Assembly: GCF_032854445.1 (NCBI RefSeq)
Contig: NW_027017995.1
Location: 1 to 64,000 of the forward strand
Direction: 5' to 3'
DNA: 64,000 nt
Source: Liolophura sinensis
Lineage: Eukaryota; Mollusca; Polyplacophora; Chitonida; Chitonidae
Shown piece by piece: positions 36,062-48,709 of this stretch. Each line of letters opens with the position of its first letter. Within the stretch, counting starts at the first letter, position 1. A model generated the notes under the pieces. The model searched no databases. It saw only the letters and a list, made by a program, of their open reading frames with translations, and was not told where the DNA came from. A program made the position numbers and the translations under genes.

Positions 36062-37710
36062 GACGTCAAATCTTTGGGCCAAGCCCATTTAACTCACCCA
36101 GCAAATGTCTTACTTCTAAGTCGAAGACAATCTCAATGTCTTTATCTACATGTAGAAAAACCACACCATTTGTTTATAAAAAAACGCAAGGTACTTGATA
36201 CAGTCCGCTGTAAAAAGTACAATTGAACACTGACCCACATCAATAAGGTGCCAAAAGATGCGCAATTGGGCCAGACATCTCCAGCTGTTGAAAAATTGCA
36301 AATTTCTATGGTTTCCATAGATTAAGAGCCGTTGCTGGGCACGTGATCTTGACATCATTGATTATTCATTTGTGGCTACAGCCAAAAGTATTGGTCGGAA
36401 AGCAACGCGGTTTGCACCATTCGATTTCTCGTCACAAAATACGTCGGATTAGCCTCTTACCAGCAGCATTGGAACAGTTTTTCCACTTTTGGATTTTTGC
36501 CTGGTCTTTTGGCTAATTGAAATCGGCTACATTAACTATGTACAATCGCGACTGGTCATTACTATATTCAACTTTTCATTATAAGTTATGTGCCCTTCGG
36601 TAGCCCAGACGACGTCAAATCTTTGGGCCAAGCCCATTTAACTCACCCAACAAATGTCTTACTCCTAAGTCGAAGACAAACTCAATGTCTTTATCTACAT
36701 GTAGAAAAACCACACCATTTGTATATAAAAAAAAAACAAGGTACTTGATACAATCCGCTGTAAAAAGTACAATTGAACACTGACCCACATCAATAAGGTG
36801 CCAAAGGATGCGCAATTGAGCCAGGCATCTCCAGCTGTTGAAAAATTGCAAATTTCTATGGTTTCCATGGAGTAAGAGCCGTTGCTGGGCACGTGATCTT
36901 GACATCATTGATTATTCATTTGTGGATACAGCCAAAAGTATTGGTTGGAGAGCAACGTGGTTTGCACTATTCGATTTTTCGTCACAAAATACGTCGGATT
37001 AGCCTCTTACTAGCAGCATTGGAACAGTTTTCCCACTTTTGGGTTTTTGCCTGGTCTTTTTGCTAATTGAAATCGGGTACATTAACTATGTACAATCGCG
37101 ACTGGTCATTACTATATTCAACTTTTCATTATGAGTTATGTGCCCTTCGGTAGCCCAGACGACGTCAAATCTTTGGGCCAAGCCCATTTAACTCACCCAA
37201 CAAATGTCTTACTCCTAAGTCGAAGACAAACTCAATGTCTTTATCTACATGTAGAAAAACCACACCATTTGTATATAAAAAAAACACAAGGTACTTGATA
37301 CAATCCGCTGTAAAAAGTACAATTGAACACTGACCCACATCAATAAGGTGCCAAAGGATGCGCAATTGGGCCAGGCATCTCCAGCTGTTGAAAAATTGCA
37401 AATTTCTATGGTTTCCATGGATTTAGAGACGTTGCTGGGCACGTGATCTTGACATCATTGATTATTCATTTGTGGCTACAGCCAAAAGTATTGGTCGGAG
37501 AGCAACGCGGTTTGCACCATTCGATTTCTCGTCACAAAATACGTCGGTTCAGCCTCTTACCAGCAGCATTAGAACAGTTTTTCCACTTTTGGATTTTTGC
37601 CTGGTCTTTTTGCGAATTGAAATCGGCTACATTAACTATGTACAATCGCGACTGGTCATTACTATATTCAACTTTTCATTATAAGTTAAGTGCCTATCGT
37701 TAGCCAAGAC
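36062..37710 (+). repeat. Module 4 of the 29-mer: p b c (copy 1)
   Basis: Monomers start at 36,062 (p, with its own tail CTTTTGGCTAATTG and GGTCGGAAAG), 36,611 (b, with a ten-A run and CTTACTAGC) and 37,161 (c). Unlike module 1, the p monomer here is not chimeric, so the two p-b-c trimers arose differently. Copy 2 is at 52,010-53,658. Confidence 0.75.
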
Positions 37711-40459
37711 GACGTCAAATCTTTGGGCCAAGCCCATTTAACTCACCCAGCAAATGTCTTACTTCTAAGTCGAAGACAATCTCAATGTCTTTATCTACAT
37801 GTAGAAAAACCACACCATTTGTTTATAAAAAAACGCAAGGTACTTGATACAGTCCGCTGTAAAAAGTACAATTGAACACTGACCCACATCAATAAGGTGC
37901 CAAAAGATGCGCAATTGGGCCAGACATCTCCAGCTGTTGAAAAATTGCAAATTTCTATGGTTTCCATAGATTAAGAGCCGTTGCTGGGCACGTGATCTTG
38001 ACATCATTGATTATTCATTTGTGGCTACAGCCAAAAGTATTGGTCGGAAAGCAACGCGGTTTGCACCATTCGATTTCTCGTCACAAAATACGTCGGATTA
38101 GCCTCTTACCAGCAGCATTGGAACAGTTTTTCCACTTTTGGATTTTTGCCTGGTCTTTTGGCTAATTGAAATCGGCTACATTAACTATGTACAATCGCGA
38201 CTGGTCATTACTATATTCAACTTTTCATTATAAGTTATGTGCCCTTCGGTAGCCCAGACGACGTCAAATCTTTGGGCCAAGCCCATTTAACTCACCCAAC
38301 AAATGTCTTACTCCTAAGTCGAAGACAAACTCAATGTCTTTATCTACATGTAGAAAAACCACACCATTTGTATATAAAAAAAACACAAGGTACTTGATAC
38401 AATCCGCTGTAAAAAGTACAATTGAACACTGACCCACATCAATAAGGTGCCAAAGGATGCGCAATTGAGCCAGGCATCTCCAGCTGTTGAAAAATTGCAA
38501 ATTTCTATGGTTTCCATGGAGTAAGAGCCGTTGCTGGGCACGTGATCTTGACATCATTGATTATTCATTTGTGGATACAGCCAAAAGTAAAGGTTGGAGA
38601 GCAACGCGGTTTGCACTATTCGATTTTTCGTCACAAAATACGTCGGATTAGCCTCTTACCAGCAGCATTGGAACAGTTTTCCCACTTTTGGATTTTTGCC
38701 TGGTCTTTTTGCTAATTGAAATCGGGTACATTAACTATGTACAATCGCGACTGGTCATTACTATATTCAACTTTTCATTATGAGTTATGTGCCCTTCGGT
38801 AGCCCAGACGACGTCAAATCTTTGGGCCAAGCCCATTTAACTCACCCAGCAAATGTCTTACTCCTAAGTCGAAGACAAACTCAATGTCTTTATCTACATG
38901 TAGAAAAACCACACCATTTGTATATAAAAAAAACACAAGGTACTTGATACAATCCGCTGTAAAAAGTACAATTGAACACTGACCCACATCAATAAGGTGC
39001 CAAAGGATGCGCAATTGGGCCAGGCATCTCCAGCTGTTGAAAAATTGCAAATTTCTATGGTTTCCATGGAGTAAGAGCCGTTGCTGGGCACGTAATCTTG
39101 ACATCATTGATTATTCATTTGTGGCTACAGCCAAAAGTATTAGTCGGAGAGCAACGCGGTTTGCACCATTCGATTTTTCGTCACAAAATACGTCGGATTA
39201 GCCTCTTACCAGCAGCATTGGAACAGTTTTTCGACTTTTGGATTTTTGCCTGGTCTTTTTGCTACTTGAAATCGGGTACATTAACTATGTACAATCGCGA
39301 CTGGTCATTACTATATTCAACTTTTCATGATGAGTTATATGCCCTTTGGTAGCCCAGACGACGTCAAATCTTTGGGCCAAGCCCATTTAACTCACCCAAC
39401 AAATGTCTTACTTCTAAGTCGAAGACAAACTCAATGTCTTTATCTACATGTAGAAAAACCACACCATTTGTATATAAAAAAAACACAAGGTACATGACAC
39501 AGTCCGCTGTAAAAAGTACAATTGAACACTGACCCACATCTATAAGGTGCCAAAAGATGCGCAATTGGGCCAGGCATCTCCAGCTGTTGAAAAATTGCAA
39601 ATTTCCTTCGTTTCCATGGAGTAAGAGCCGTTGCTGGGCACGTGATCTTGACATCATTGATTATTCACTTGTGGCTACAGCCAAAAGTATTGGTCGGAGA
39701 GCAACGCGGTTTGCACCATTCGATTTCTCGTCACAAAATACGTCGGATTAGCCTCTTACCAGCAGCATTGGAACAGTTTTTCTACTTTTGGATTTTTGCC
39801 TGGTCTTTTTGCAAATTGAAATCGGCTACATTAACTATGTACAATCGCGACTGGTCATTACTATATTCAACTTTTCATTATAAGTTATGTGCCCTTCGGT
39901 AGCCCAGACGACGTCAAATCTTTGGGCCAAGCCCATTTAAATCACCCAACAAATGTCTTACTCCTAAGTCGAAGACAAACTCAATGTCTTTATCTACATG
40001 TAGAAAAACCACACCATTTGGATATAAAAAAAACACAAGGTACTTGATACAGTCTGCTGTAAAAAGTACAATTGAACACTGACCCACATCAATAAGGTGC
40101 CAAAGGATGCGCAATTGGGCCAGGCATCTCCAGCTGTTGAAAAATTGCAAATTTCTATGGTTTCCATGGATTTAGAGACGTTGCTGGGCACGTGATCTTG
40201 ACATCATTGATTATTCATTTGTGGCTACAGCCAAAAGTATTGGTCGGAGAGCAACGCGGTTTGCACCATTCGATTTCTCGTCACAAAATACGTCGGTTCA
40301 GCCTCTTACCAGCAGCATTAGAACAGTTTTTCCACTTTTGGATTTTTGCCTGGTCTTTTTGCGAATTGAAATCGGCTACATTAACTATGTACAATCGCGA
40401 CTGGTCATTACTATATTCAACTTTTCATTATAAGTTAAGTGCCCTTCGTTAGCCAAGAC
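37711..40459 (+). repeat. Module 5 of the 29-mer: p b e d c' (copy 1)
   Basis: Monomers start at 37,711 (p), 38,260 (b, with GTAAAGG), 38,810 (e, with CACGTAATC and ATTAGTCGG), 39,360 (d) and 39,910 (c', with TTTGGATATAAA). The p-b-e-d order matches 16,816-19,014, about 20.9 kb upstream. Copy 2 is at 53,659-56,407. Confidence 0.75.
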
Positions 40460-43400
40460 GACGTCAAATCTTTGGGCCAAGCCCATTTAACTCACCCAGC
40501 AAATGTCTTACTTCTAAGTCGAAGACAATCTCAATGTCTTTATCTACATGTAGAAAAACCACACCATTTGTTTATAAAAAAACGCAAGGTACTTGATACA
40601 GTCCGCTGTAAAAAGTACAATTGAACACTGACCCACATCAATAAGGTGCCAAAAGATGCGCAATTGGGCCAGACATCTCCAGCTGTTGAAAAATTGCAAA
40701 TTTCTATGGTTTCCATAGATTAAGAGCCGTTGCTGGGCACGTGATCTTGACATCATTGATTATTCATTTGTGGCTACAGCCAAAAGTATTGGTCGGAGAG
40801 CAACGCGGTTTGCACCATTCGATTTCTCGTCACAAAATACGTCGGATTAGCCTCTTACCAGCAGCATTGGAACAGTTTTTCCACTTTTGGATTTTTGCCT
40901 GGTCTTTTTGCTAATTGAAATCGGCTACATTAACTATGTACAATCGCGACTGGTCATTACTATATTCAACTTTTCATTATAAGTTATGTGCCTTTCGGTA
41001 GCCCAGACGACGTCAAATCTTTGGGCCAAGCCCATTTAACTCACCCAGCAAATGTCTTACTTCTAAGTCGAAGAAAATCTCAATGTCTTTATCTACATGT
41101 AGAAAAACCACACCATTTGTATATAAAAAAAACACAAGGTACTTGATACAATCCGCTGTAAAAAGTACAATTGAACACTGACCCACATCAATAAGGTGCC
41201 AAAAGATGCGCAATTGGGCCAGGCATCTCCAGCTGTTGAAAAATTGCAAATTTCCTTGGTTTCCATGGAGTAAGAGCCGTTGCTGGGCACGTGATCTTGA
41301 CATCATTGATTATTCATTTGTGGCTACAGCCAAAAGTATTGGTCGGAGAGCAACGCGGTTTGCACCATTCGATTTCTCGTCACAAAATACGTCGGATTAG
41401 CCTCTTACCAGCAGCATTGGAACTGTTTTTTTTACTTTTGGATTTTTGCCTGGTCTTTTTGCTAATTGAAATCGGCTACATTAACTATGTACACTCGCTA
41501 CTGGTCATTACTATATTCAACTTTTCATTATAAGTTATGTGCCCTTCGGTAGCCCAGACGACGTCAAATCTTTGGGCCAAGCCCATTTAACTCACCCAGC
41601 AAATGTCTTACTTCTAAGTCGAAGAAAATCTCAATGTCTTTATCTACATGTAGAAAAACCACACCATTTGTATATAAAAAAAACACAAGGTACTTGATAC
41701 AATCCGCTGTAAAAAGTACAATTGAACACTGACCCACATCAATAAGGTGCCAAAAGATGCGCAATTGGGCCAGGCATCTCCAGCTGTTGAAAAATTGCAA
41801 ATTTCCTTGGTTTCCATGGAGTAAGAGCCGTTGCTGGGCACGTGATCTTGACATCATTGATTATTCATTTGTGGCTACAGCCAAAAGTATTGGTCGGAGA
41901 GCAACGCGGTTTGCACCATTCGATTTCTCGTCACAAAATACGTCGGATTAGCCTCTTACCAGCAGCATTGGAACAGTTTTTCCACTTTTGGATTTTTGCC
42001 TGGTCTTTTGGCTAATTGAAATCGGCTACATTAACTATGTACAATCGCGACTGGTCATTACTATATTCAACTTTTCATTATAAGTTATGTGCCCTTCGGT
42101 AGCCCAGACGACGTCAAATCTTTGGGCCAAGCCCATTTAACTCACCCAACAAATGTCTTACTCCTAAGTCGAAGACAAACTCAATGTCTTTATCTACATG
42201 TAGAAAAACCACACCATTTGTATATAAAAAAAACACAAGGTACTTGATACAATCCGCTGTAAAAAGTACAATTGAACACTGACCCACATCAATAAGGTGC
42301 CAAAGGATGCGCAATTGAGCCAGGCATCTGCAGCTGTTGAAAAATTGCAAATTTCTATGGTTTCCATGGAGTAAGAGCCGTTGCTGGGCACGTGATCTTG
42401 ACATCATTGATTATTCATTTGTGGATACAGCCAAAAGTATTGGTTGGAGAGCAACGCGGTTTGCACTATTCGATTTTTCGTCACAAAATACGTCGGATTA
42501 GCCTCTTACCAGCAGCATTGGAACAGTTTTCCCACTTTTGGATTTTTGCCTGGTCTTTTTGCTAATTGAAATCGGGTACATTAACTATGTACAATCGCGA
42601 CTGGTCATTACTATATTCAACTTTTCATTATGAGTTATGTGCCCTTCGGTAGCCCAGACGACGTCAAATCTTTGGGCCAAGCCCATTTAACTCACCCAAC
42701 AAATGTCTTACTCCTAAGTCGAAGACAAACTCAATGTCTTTATCTACATGTAGAAAAACCACACCATTTGTATATAAAAAAAACACAAGGTACTTGATAC
42801 AATCCGCTGTAAAAAGTACAATTGAACACTGACCCACATCAATAAGGTGCCAAAGGATGCGCAATTGGGCCAGGCATCTCCAGCTGTTGAAAAATTGCAA
42901 ATTTCTATGGTTTCCATGGAGTAAGAGCCGTTGCTGGGCACGTAATCTTCACATCATTGATTATTCATTTGTGGCTACAGCCAAAAGTATTGGTCGGAGA
43001 GCAACGCGGTTTGCACCATTCGATTTTTCGTCACAAAATACGTCGGATTAGCCTCTTACCAGCAGCATTGGAACAGTTTTTCGACTTTTGGATTTTTGCC
43101 TGGTCTTTTTGCTAATTGAAATCGGCTACATTAACTATGTACAATCGCGACTGGTCATTACTATATTCAACTTTTCATGATGAGTTATATGCCCTTTGGT
43201 AGCCCAGACGACGTCAAATCTTTGGGCCAAGCCCATTTAACTCACCCAACAAATGTCTTACTTCTAAGTCGAAGACAAACTCAATGTCTTTATCTACATG
43301 TAGAAAAACCACACCATTTGTATATAAAAAAAACACAAGGTACATGACACAGTCCGCTGTAAAAAGTACAATTGAACACTGACCCACATCTATAAGGTGC

Positions 43401-44309
43401 CAAAAGATGCGCAATTGGGCCAGGCATCTCCAGCTGTTGAAAAATTGCAAATTTCCTTCGTTTCCATGGAGTAAGAGCCGTTGCTGGGCACGTGATCTTG
43501 ACATCATTGATTATTCACTTGTGGCTACAGCCAAAAGTATTGGTCGGAGAGCAACGCGGTTTGCACCATTCGATTTCTCGTCACAAAATACGTCGGATTA
43601 GCTTCTTTCCAGCAGCATTGGAACAGTTTTCCCACTTTTGCATTTTTGCCTGGTCTTTTTGCGAATTGAAATCGGGTACATTAACTATGTACATTCGCGA
43701 CTGGTCATTACTATATTCAACTTTTCATTATAAGTTATGTGCCCTTCGGTAGCCCAGACGACGTCAAATCTTTGGGCCAAGCCCATTTAACTCACCCAGC
43801 AAATGTCTTACTTCTAAGTCGAAAACAAACTCATTGTCTTTATCTACATGTAGAAAAACCACACCATTTGTATATAAAAAAAACACAAGGTACTTGATAC
43901 AATCCGCTGTAAAAAGTACAATTGAACACTGACCCACATCAATAAGGTGCCAAAGGATGCCCAATTGGGCCAGGCATCTCCAGCTGTTGAAAAATTGCAA
44001 ATTTCCTTGGTTTCCATGGAGTAAGAGCCGTTGCTGGGCACGTGATCTTGACATCATTGATTATTCATTTGTGGCTACAGCCAAAAGTATTGGTCGGAGA
44101 GCAACGCGGTTTGCACCATTCGATTTCTCGTCACAAAATACGTCGGTTCAGCCTCTTACCAGCAGCATTAGAACAGTTTTTCCACTTTTGGATTTTTGCC
44201 TGGTCTTTTTGCGAATTGAAATCGGCTACATTAACTATGTACAATCGCGACTGGTCATTACTATATTCAACTTTTCATTATAAGTTAAGTGCCCTTCGTT
44301 AGCCAAGAC
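40460..44309 (+). repeat. Module 6 of the 29-mer: p a a b e d f/c' (copy 1)
   Basis: Monomers start at 40,460 (p), 41,009 (a), 41,560 (a head with p tail), 42,110 (b), 42,660 (e), 43,210 (d) and 43,760 (f head with c' tail). The doubled a shares GAAGAAAATCTC; the second one ends with the p-type TTTTCCAC and CTTTTGGCTAATTG. The last monomer is the duplication junction. Copy 2 is at 56,408-60,258, where the f monomer has its own tail. Confidence 0.75.
43760..44309 (+). repeat. Junction monomer of the 29-mer duplication (f head, c' tail)
   Basis: The head matches the f monomer at 59,709 (CGAAAACAAACTCATTG, GATGCCCAATTGG, GAGTAAGAGCCG). The tail matches the c' monomer at 27,812 (CGGTTCAG, CATTAGAACAG, GCGAATTG, TTAAGTGCCCTTCGTTAGCC). 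The change occurs between 44,028, the last f-specific base, and 44,147, the first c'-specific base, about 118 bp without informative differences. Both presumed parents are present in the window, which fits a single in-phase unequal exchange. Confidence 0.8.
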
Positions 44310-45959
44310 GACGTCAAATCTTTGGGCCAAGCCCATTTAACTCACCCAGCAAATGTCTTACTTCTAAGTCGAAGACAATCTCAATGTCTTTATCTACATG
44401 TAGAAAAACCACACCATTTGTTTATAAAAAAACGCAAGGTACTTGATACAGTCCGCTGTAAAAAGTACAATTGAACACTGACCCACATCAATAAGGTGCC
44501 AAAAGATGCGCAATTGGGCCAGACATCTCCAGCTGTTGAAAAATTGCAAATTTCTATGGTTTCCATAGATTAAGAGCCGTTGCTGGGCACGTGATCTTGA
44601 CATCATTGATTATTCATTTGTGGCTACAGCCAAAAGTATTGGTCGGAGAGCAACGCGGTTTGCACCATTCGATTTCTCGTCACAAAATACGTCGGATTAG
44701 CCTCTTACCAGCAGCATTGGAACTGTTTTTTTTACTTTTGGATTTTTGCCTGGTCTTTTTGCTAATTGAAATCGGCTACATTAACTATGTACACTCGCTA
44801 CTGGTCATTACTATATTCAACTTTTCATTATAAGTTATGTGCCCTTCGGTAGCCCAGACGACGTCAAATCTTTGGGCCAAGCCCATTTAACTCACCCAAC
44901 AAATGTCTTACTCCTAAGTCGAAGACAAACTCAATGTCTTTATCTACATGTAGAAAAACCACACCATTTGTATATAAAAAAAACACAAGGTACTTGATAC
45001 AATCCGCTGTAAAAAGTACAATTGAACACTGACCCACATCAATAAGGTGCCAAAGGATGCGCAATTGAGCCAGGCATCTCCAGCTGTTGAAAAATTGCAA
45101 ATTTCTATGGTTTCCATGGAGTAAGAGCCGTTGCTGGGCACGTGATCTTGACATCATTGATTATTCATTTGTGGATACAGCCAAAAGTATTGGTTGGAGA
45201 GCAACGTGGTTTGCACTATTCGATTTTTCGTCACAAAATACGTCGGATTAGCCTCTTACCAGCAGCATTGGAACAGTTTTCCCACTTTTGGGTTTTTGCC
45301 TGGTCTTTTTGCTAATTGAAATCGGGTACATTAACTATGTACAATCGCGACTGGTCATTACTATATTCAACTTTTCATTATGAGTTATGTGCCCTTCGGT
45401 AGCCCAGACGACGTCAAATCTTTGGGCCAAGCCCATTTAACTCACCCAACAAATGTCTTACTCCTAAGTCGAAGACAAACTCAATGTCTTTATCTACATG
45501 TAGAAAAACCACACCATTTGTATATAAAAAAAACACAAGGTACTTGATACAATCCGCTGTAAAAAGTACAATTGAACACTGACCCACATCAATAAGGTGC
45601 CAAAGGATGCGCAATTGGGCCAGGCATCTCCAGCTGTTGAAAAATTGCAAATTTCTATGGTTTCCATGGATTTAGAGACGTTGCTGGGCACGTGATCTTG
45701 ACATCATTGATTATTCATTTGTGGCTACAGCCAAAAGTATTGGTCGGAGAGCAACGCGGTTTGTACCATTCGATTTCTCGTCACAAAATACGTCGGTTCA
45801 GCCTCTTACCAGCAGCATTAGAACAGTTTTTCCACTTTTGGATTTTTGCCTGGTCTTTTTGCGAATTCAAATCGGCTACATTAACTATGTACAATCGCGA
45901 CTGGTCATTACTATATTCAACTTTTCATTATAAGTTAAGTGCCTATCGTTAGCCAAGAC
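44310..45959 (+). repeat. Module 1 of the 29-mer, copy 2: p b c
   Basis: Monomers start at 44,310 (p/a chimera), 44,860 (b) and 45,410 (c). It differs from copy 1 by C at 45,868, which creates GAATTC. The c monomer has GTTTGTACCATTCG in both copies. Confidence 0.75.
45863..45868. other. GAATTC created by the substitution that separates the two 15.9-kb copies
   Basis: Here the usual GCGAATTGAAATC reads GCGAATTCAAATC. The partner base in copy 1 (29,920) is G. I saw no other GAATTC in the window, so this is the only EcoRI site I found and the only substitution I found between the copies. It can serve as a tag to tell the copies apart. Confidence 0.7.
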
Positions 45960-48709
45960 GACGTCAAATCTTTGGGCCAAGCCCATTTAACTCACCCAGC
46001 AAATGTCTTACTTCTAAGTCGAAGACAATCTCAATGTCTTTATCTACATGTAGAAAAACCACACCATTTGTTTATAAAAAAACGCAAGGTACTTGATACA
46101 GTCCGCTGTAAAAAGTACAATTGAACACTGACCCACATCAATAAGGTGCCAAAAGATGCGCAATTGGGCCAGACATCTCCAGCTGTTGAAAAATTGCAAA
46201 TTTCTATGGTTTCCATAGATTAAGAGCCGTTGCTGGGCACGTGATCTTGACATCATTGATTATTCATTTGTGGCTACAGCCAAAAGTATTGGTCGGAGAG
46301 CAACGCGGTTTGCACCATTCGATTTCTCGTCACAAAATACGTCGGATTAGCCTCTTACCAGCAGCATTGGAACAGTTTTTCCACTTTTGGATTTTTGCCT
46401 GGTCTTTTGGCTAATTGAAATCGGCTACATTAACTATGTACAATCGCGACTGGTCATTACTATATTCAACTTTTCATTATAAGTTATGTGCCTTTCGGTA
46501 GCCCAGACGACGTCAAATCTTTGGGCCAAGCCCATTTAACTCACCCAGCAAATGTCTTACTTCTAAGTCGAAGAAAAACTCAATGTCTTTATCTACATGT
46601 AGAAAAACCACACCATTTGTATATAAAAAAAACACAAGGTACTTGATACAATCCGCTGTAAAAAGTACAATTGAACACTGACCCACATCAATAAGGTGCC
46701 AAAAGATGCGCAATTGGGCCAGGCATCTCCAGCTGTTGAAAAATTGCAAATTTCCTTGGTTTCCATGGAGTAAGAGCCGTTGCTGGGCACGTGATCTTGA
46801 CATCATTGATTATTCATTTGTGGCTACAGCCAAAAGTATTGGTCGGAGAGCAACGCGGTTTGCACCATTCGATTTCTCGTCACAAAATACGTCGGATTAG
46901 CCTCTTACCAGCAGCATTGGAACTGTTTTTTTTACTTTTGGATTTTTGCCTGGTCTTTTTGCTAATTGAAATCGGCTACATTAACTATGTACACTCGCTA
47001 CTGGTCATTACTATATTCAACTTTTCATTATAAGTTATGTGCCCTTCGGTAGCCCAGACGACGTCAAATCTTTGGGCCAAGCCCATTTAACTCACCCAAC
47101 AAATGTCTTACTCCTAAGTCGAAGACAAACTCAATGTCTTTATCTACATGTAGAAAAACCACACCATTTGTATATAAAAAAAACACAAGGTACTTGATAC
47201 AATCCGCTGTAAAAAGTACAATTGAACACTGACCCACATCAATAAGGTGCCAAAGGATGCGCAATTGAGCCAGGCATCTCCAGCTGTTGAAAAATTGCAA
47301 ATTTCTATGGTTTCCATGGAGTAAGAGCCGTTGCTGGGCACGTGATCTTGACATCATTGATTATTCATTTGTGGATACAGCCAAAAGTATTGGTTGGAGA
47401 GCAACGTGGTTTGCACTATTCGATTTTTCGTCACAAAATACGTCGGATTAGCCTCTTACCAGCAGCATTGGAACAGTTTTCCCACTTTTGGGTTTTTGCC
47501 TGTTCTTTTTGCTAATTGAAATCGGGTACATTAACTATGTACAATCGCGACTGGTCATTACTATATTCAACTTTTCATTATGAGTTATGTGCCCTTCGGT
47601 AGCCCAGACGACGTCAAATCTTTGGGCCAAGCCCATTTAACTCACCCAACAAATGTCTTACTCCTAAGTCGAAGACAAACTCAATGTCTTTATCTACATG
47701 TAGAAAAACCACACCATTTGTATATAAAAAAAACACAAGGTACTTGATACAATCCGCTGTAAAAAGTACAATTGAACACTGACCCACATCAATAAGGTGC
47801 CAAAGGATGCGCAATTGGGCCAGGCATCTCCAGCTGTTGAAAAATTGCAAATTTCTATGGTTTCCATGGATTTAGAGACGTTGCTGGGCACGTGATCTTG
47901 ACATCATTGATTATTCATTTGTGGCTACAGCCAAAAGTATTGGTCGGAGAGCAACGCGGTTTGCACCATTCGATTTCTCGTCACAAAATACGTCGGTTCA
48001 GCCTCTTACCAGCAGCATTGGAACAGTTTTTCTACTTTTGGATTTTTGCCTGGTCTTTTTGCAAATTGAAATCGGCTACATTAACTATGTACAATCGCGA
48101 CTGGTCATTACTATATTCAACTTTTCATTATAAGTTATGTGCCCTTCGGTAGCCCAGACGACGTCAAATCTTTGGGCCAAGCCCATTTAAATCACCCAAC
48201 AAATGTCTTACTCCTAAGTCGAAGACAAACTCAATGTCTTTATCTACATGTAGAAAAACCACACCATTTGTATATAAAAAAAACACAAGGTACTTGATAC
48301 AGTCTGCTGTAAAAAGTACAATTGAACACTGACCCACATCAATAAGGTGCCAAAGGATGCGCAATTGGGCCAGGCATCTCCAGCTGTTGAAAAATTGCAA
48401 ATTTCTATGGTTTCCATGGATTTAGAGACGTTGCTGGGCACGTGATCTTGACATCATTGATTATTCATTTGTGGCTACAGCCAAAAGTATTGGTCGGAGA
48501 GCAACGCGGTTTGCACCATTCGATTTCTCGTCACAAAATACGTCGGTTCAGCCTCTTACCAGCAGCATTAGAACAGTTTTTCCACTTTCGGATTTTTGCC
48601 TGGTCTTTTTGCGAATTGAAATCGGCTACATTAACTATGTACAATCGCGACTGGTCATTACTATATTCAACTTTTCATTATAAGTTAAGTGCCCTTCGTT
48701 AGCCAAGAC
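45960..48709 (+). repeat. Module 2 of the 29-mer, copy 2: p a b c c'
   Basis: Monomers start at 45,960, 46,509, 47,060, 47,610 and 48,160. No difference from 30,012-32,761 was noticed, including the private CCTGTTCTTT. Confidence 0.75.

Larger units (their letters stand above)
28081..44028 (+). repeat. 29-monomer block duplication, copy 1 (15,948 bp)
   Basis: Every subtype mark and private variant I checked recurs exactly 15,948 bp downstream. Shared private variants include CCTGTTCTTT (about 31,552), TATACAAAAACGC (about 32,876), ATTAATCGG (33,640), CCTAGTC (about 35,952), GGTCGGAAAG (36,394), CTTACTAGC (about 37,008), GTAAAGG (38,588) and TTTGGATATAAA (about 40,018). The left edge is sharp: 28,080 is A and its partner 44,028 is C, and the sequences agree from 28,081/44,029 on. 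It holds modules of 3, 5, 6, 3, 5 and 7 monomers. Confidence 0.92.

Noticed and set aside
38581-38592. GTAAAGG in place of GTATTGG as a functional variant
   Set aside because: It occurs in one monomer and its 15,948-bp duplicate only; best read as a private change copied by the block duplication.
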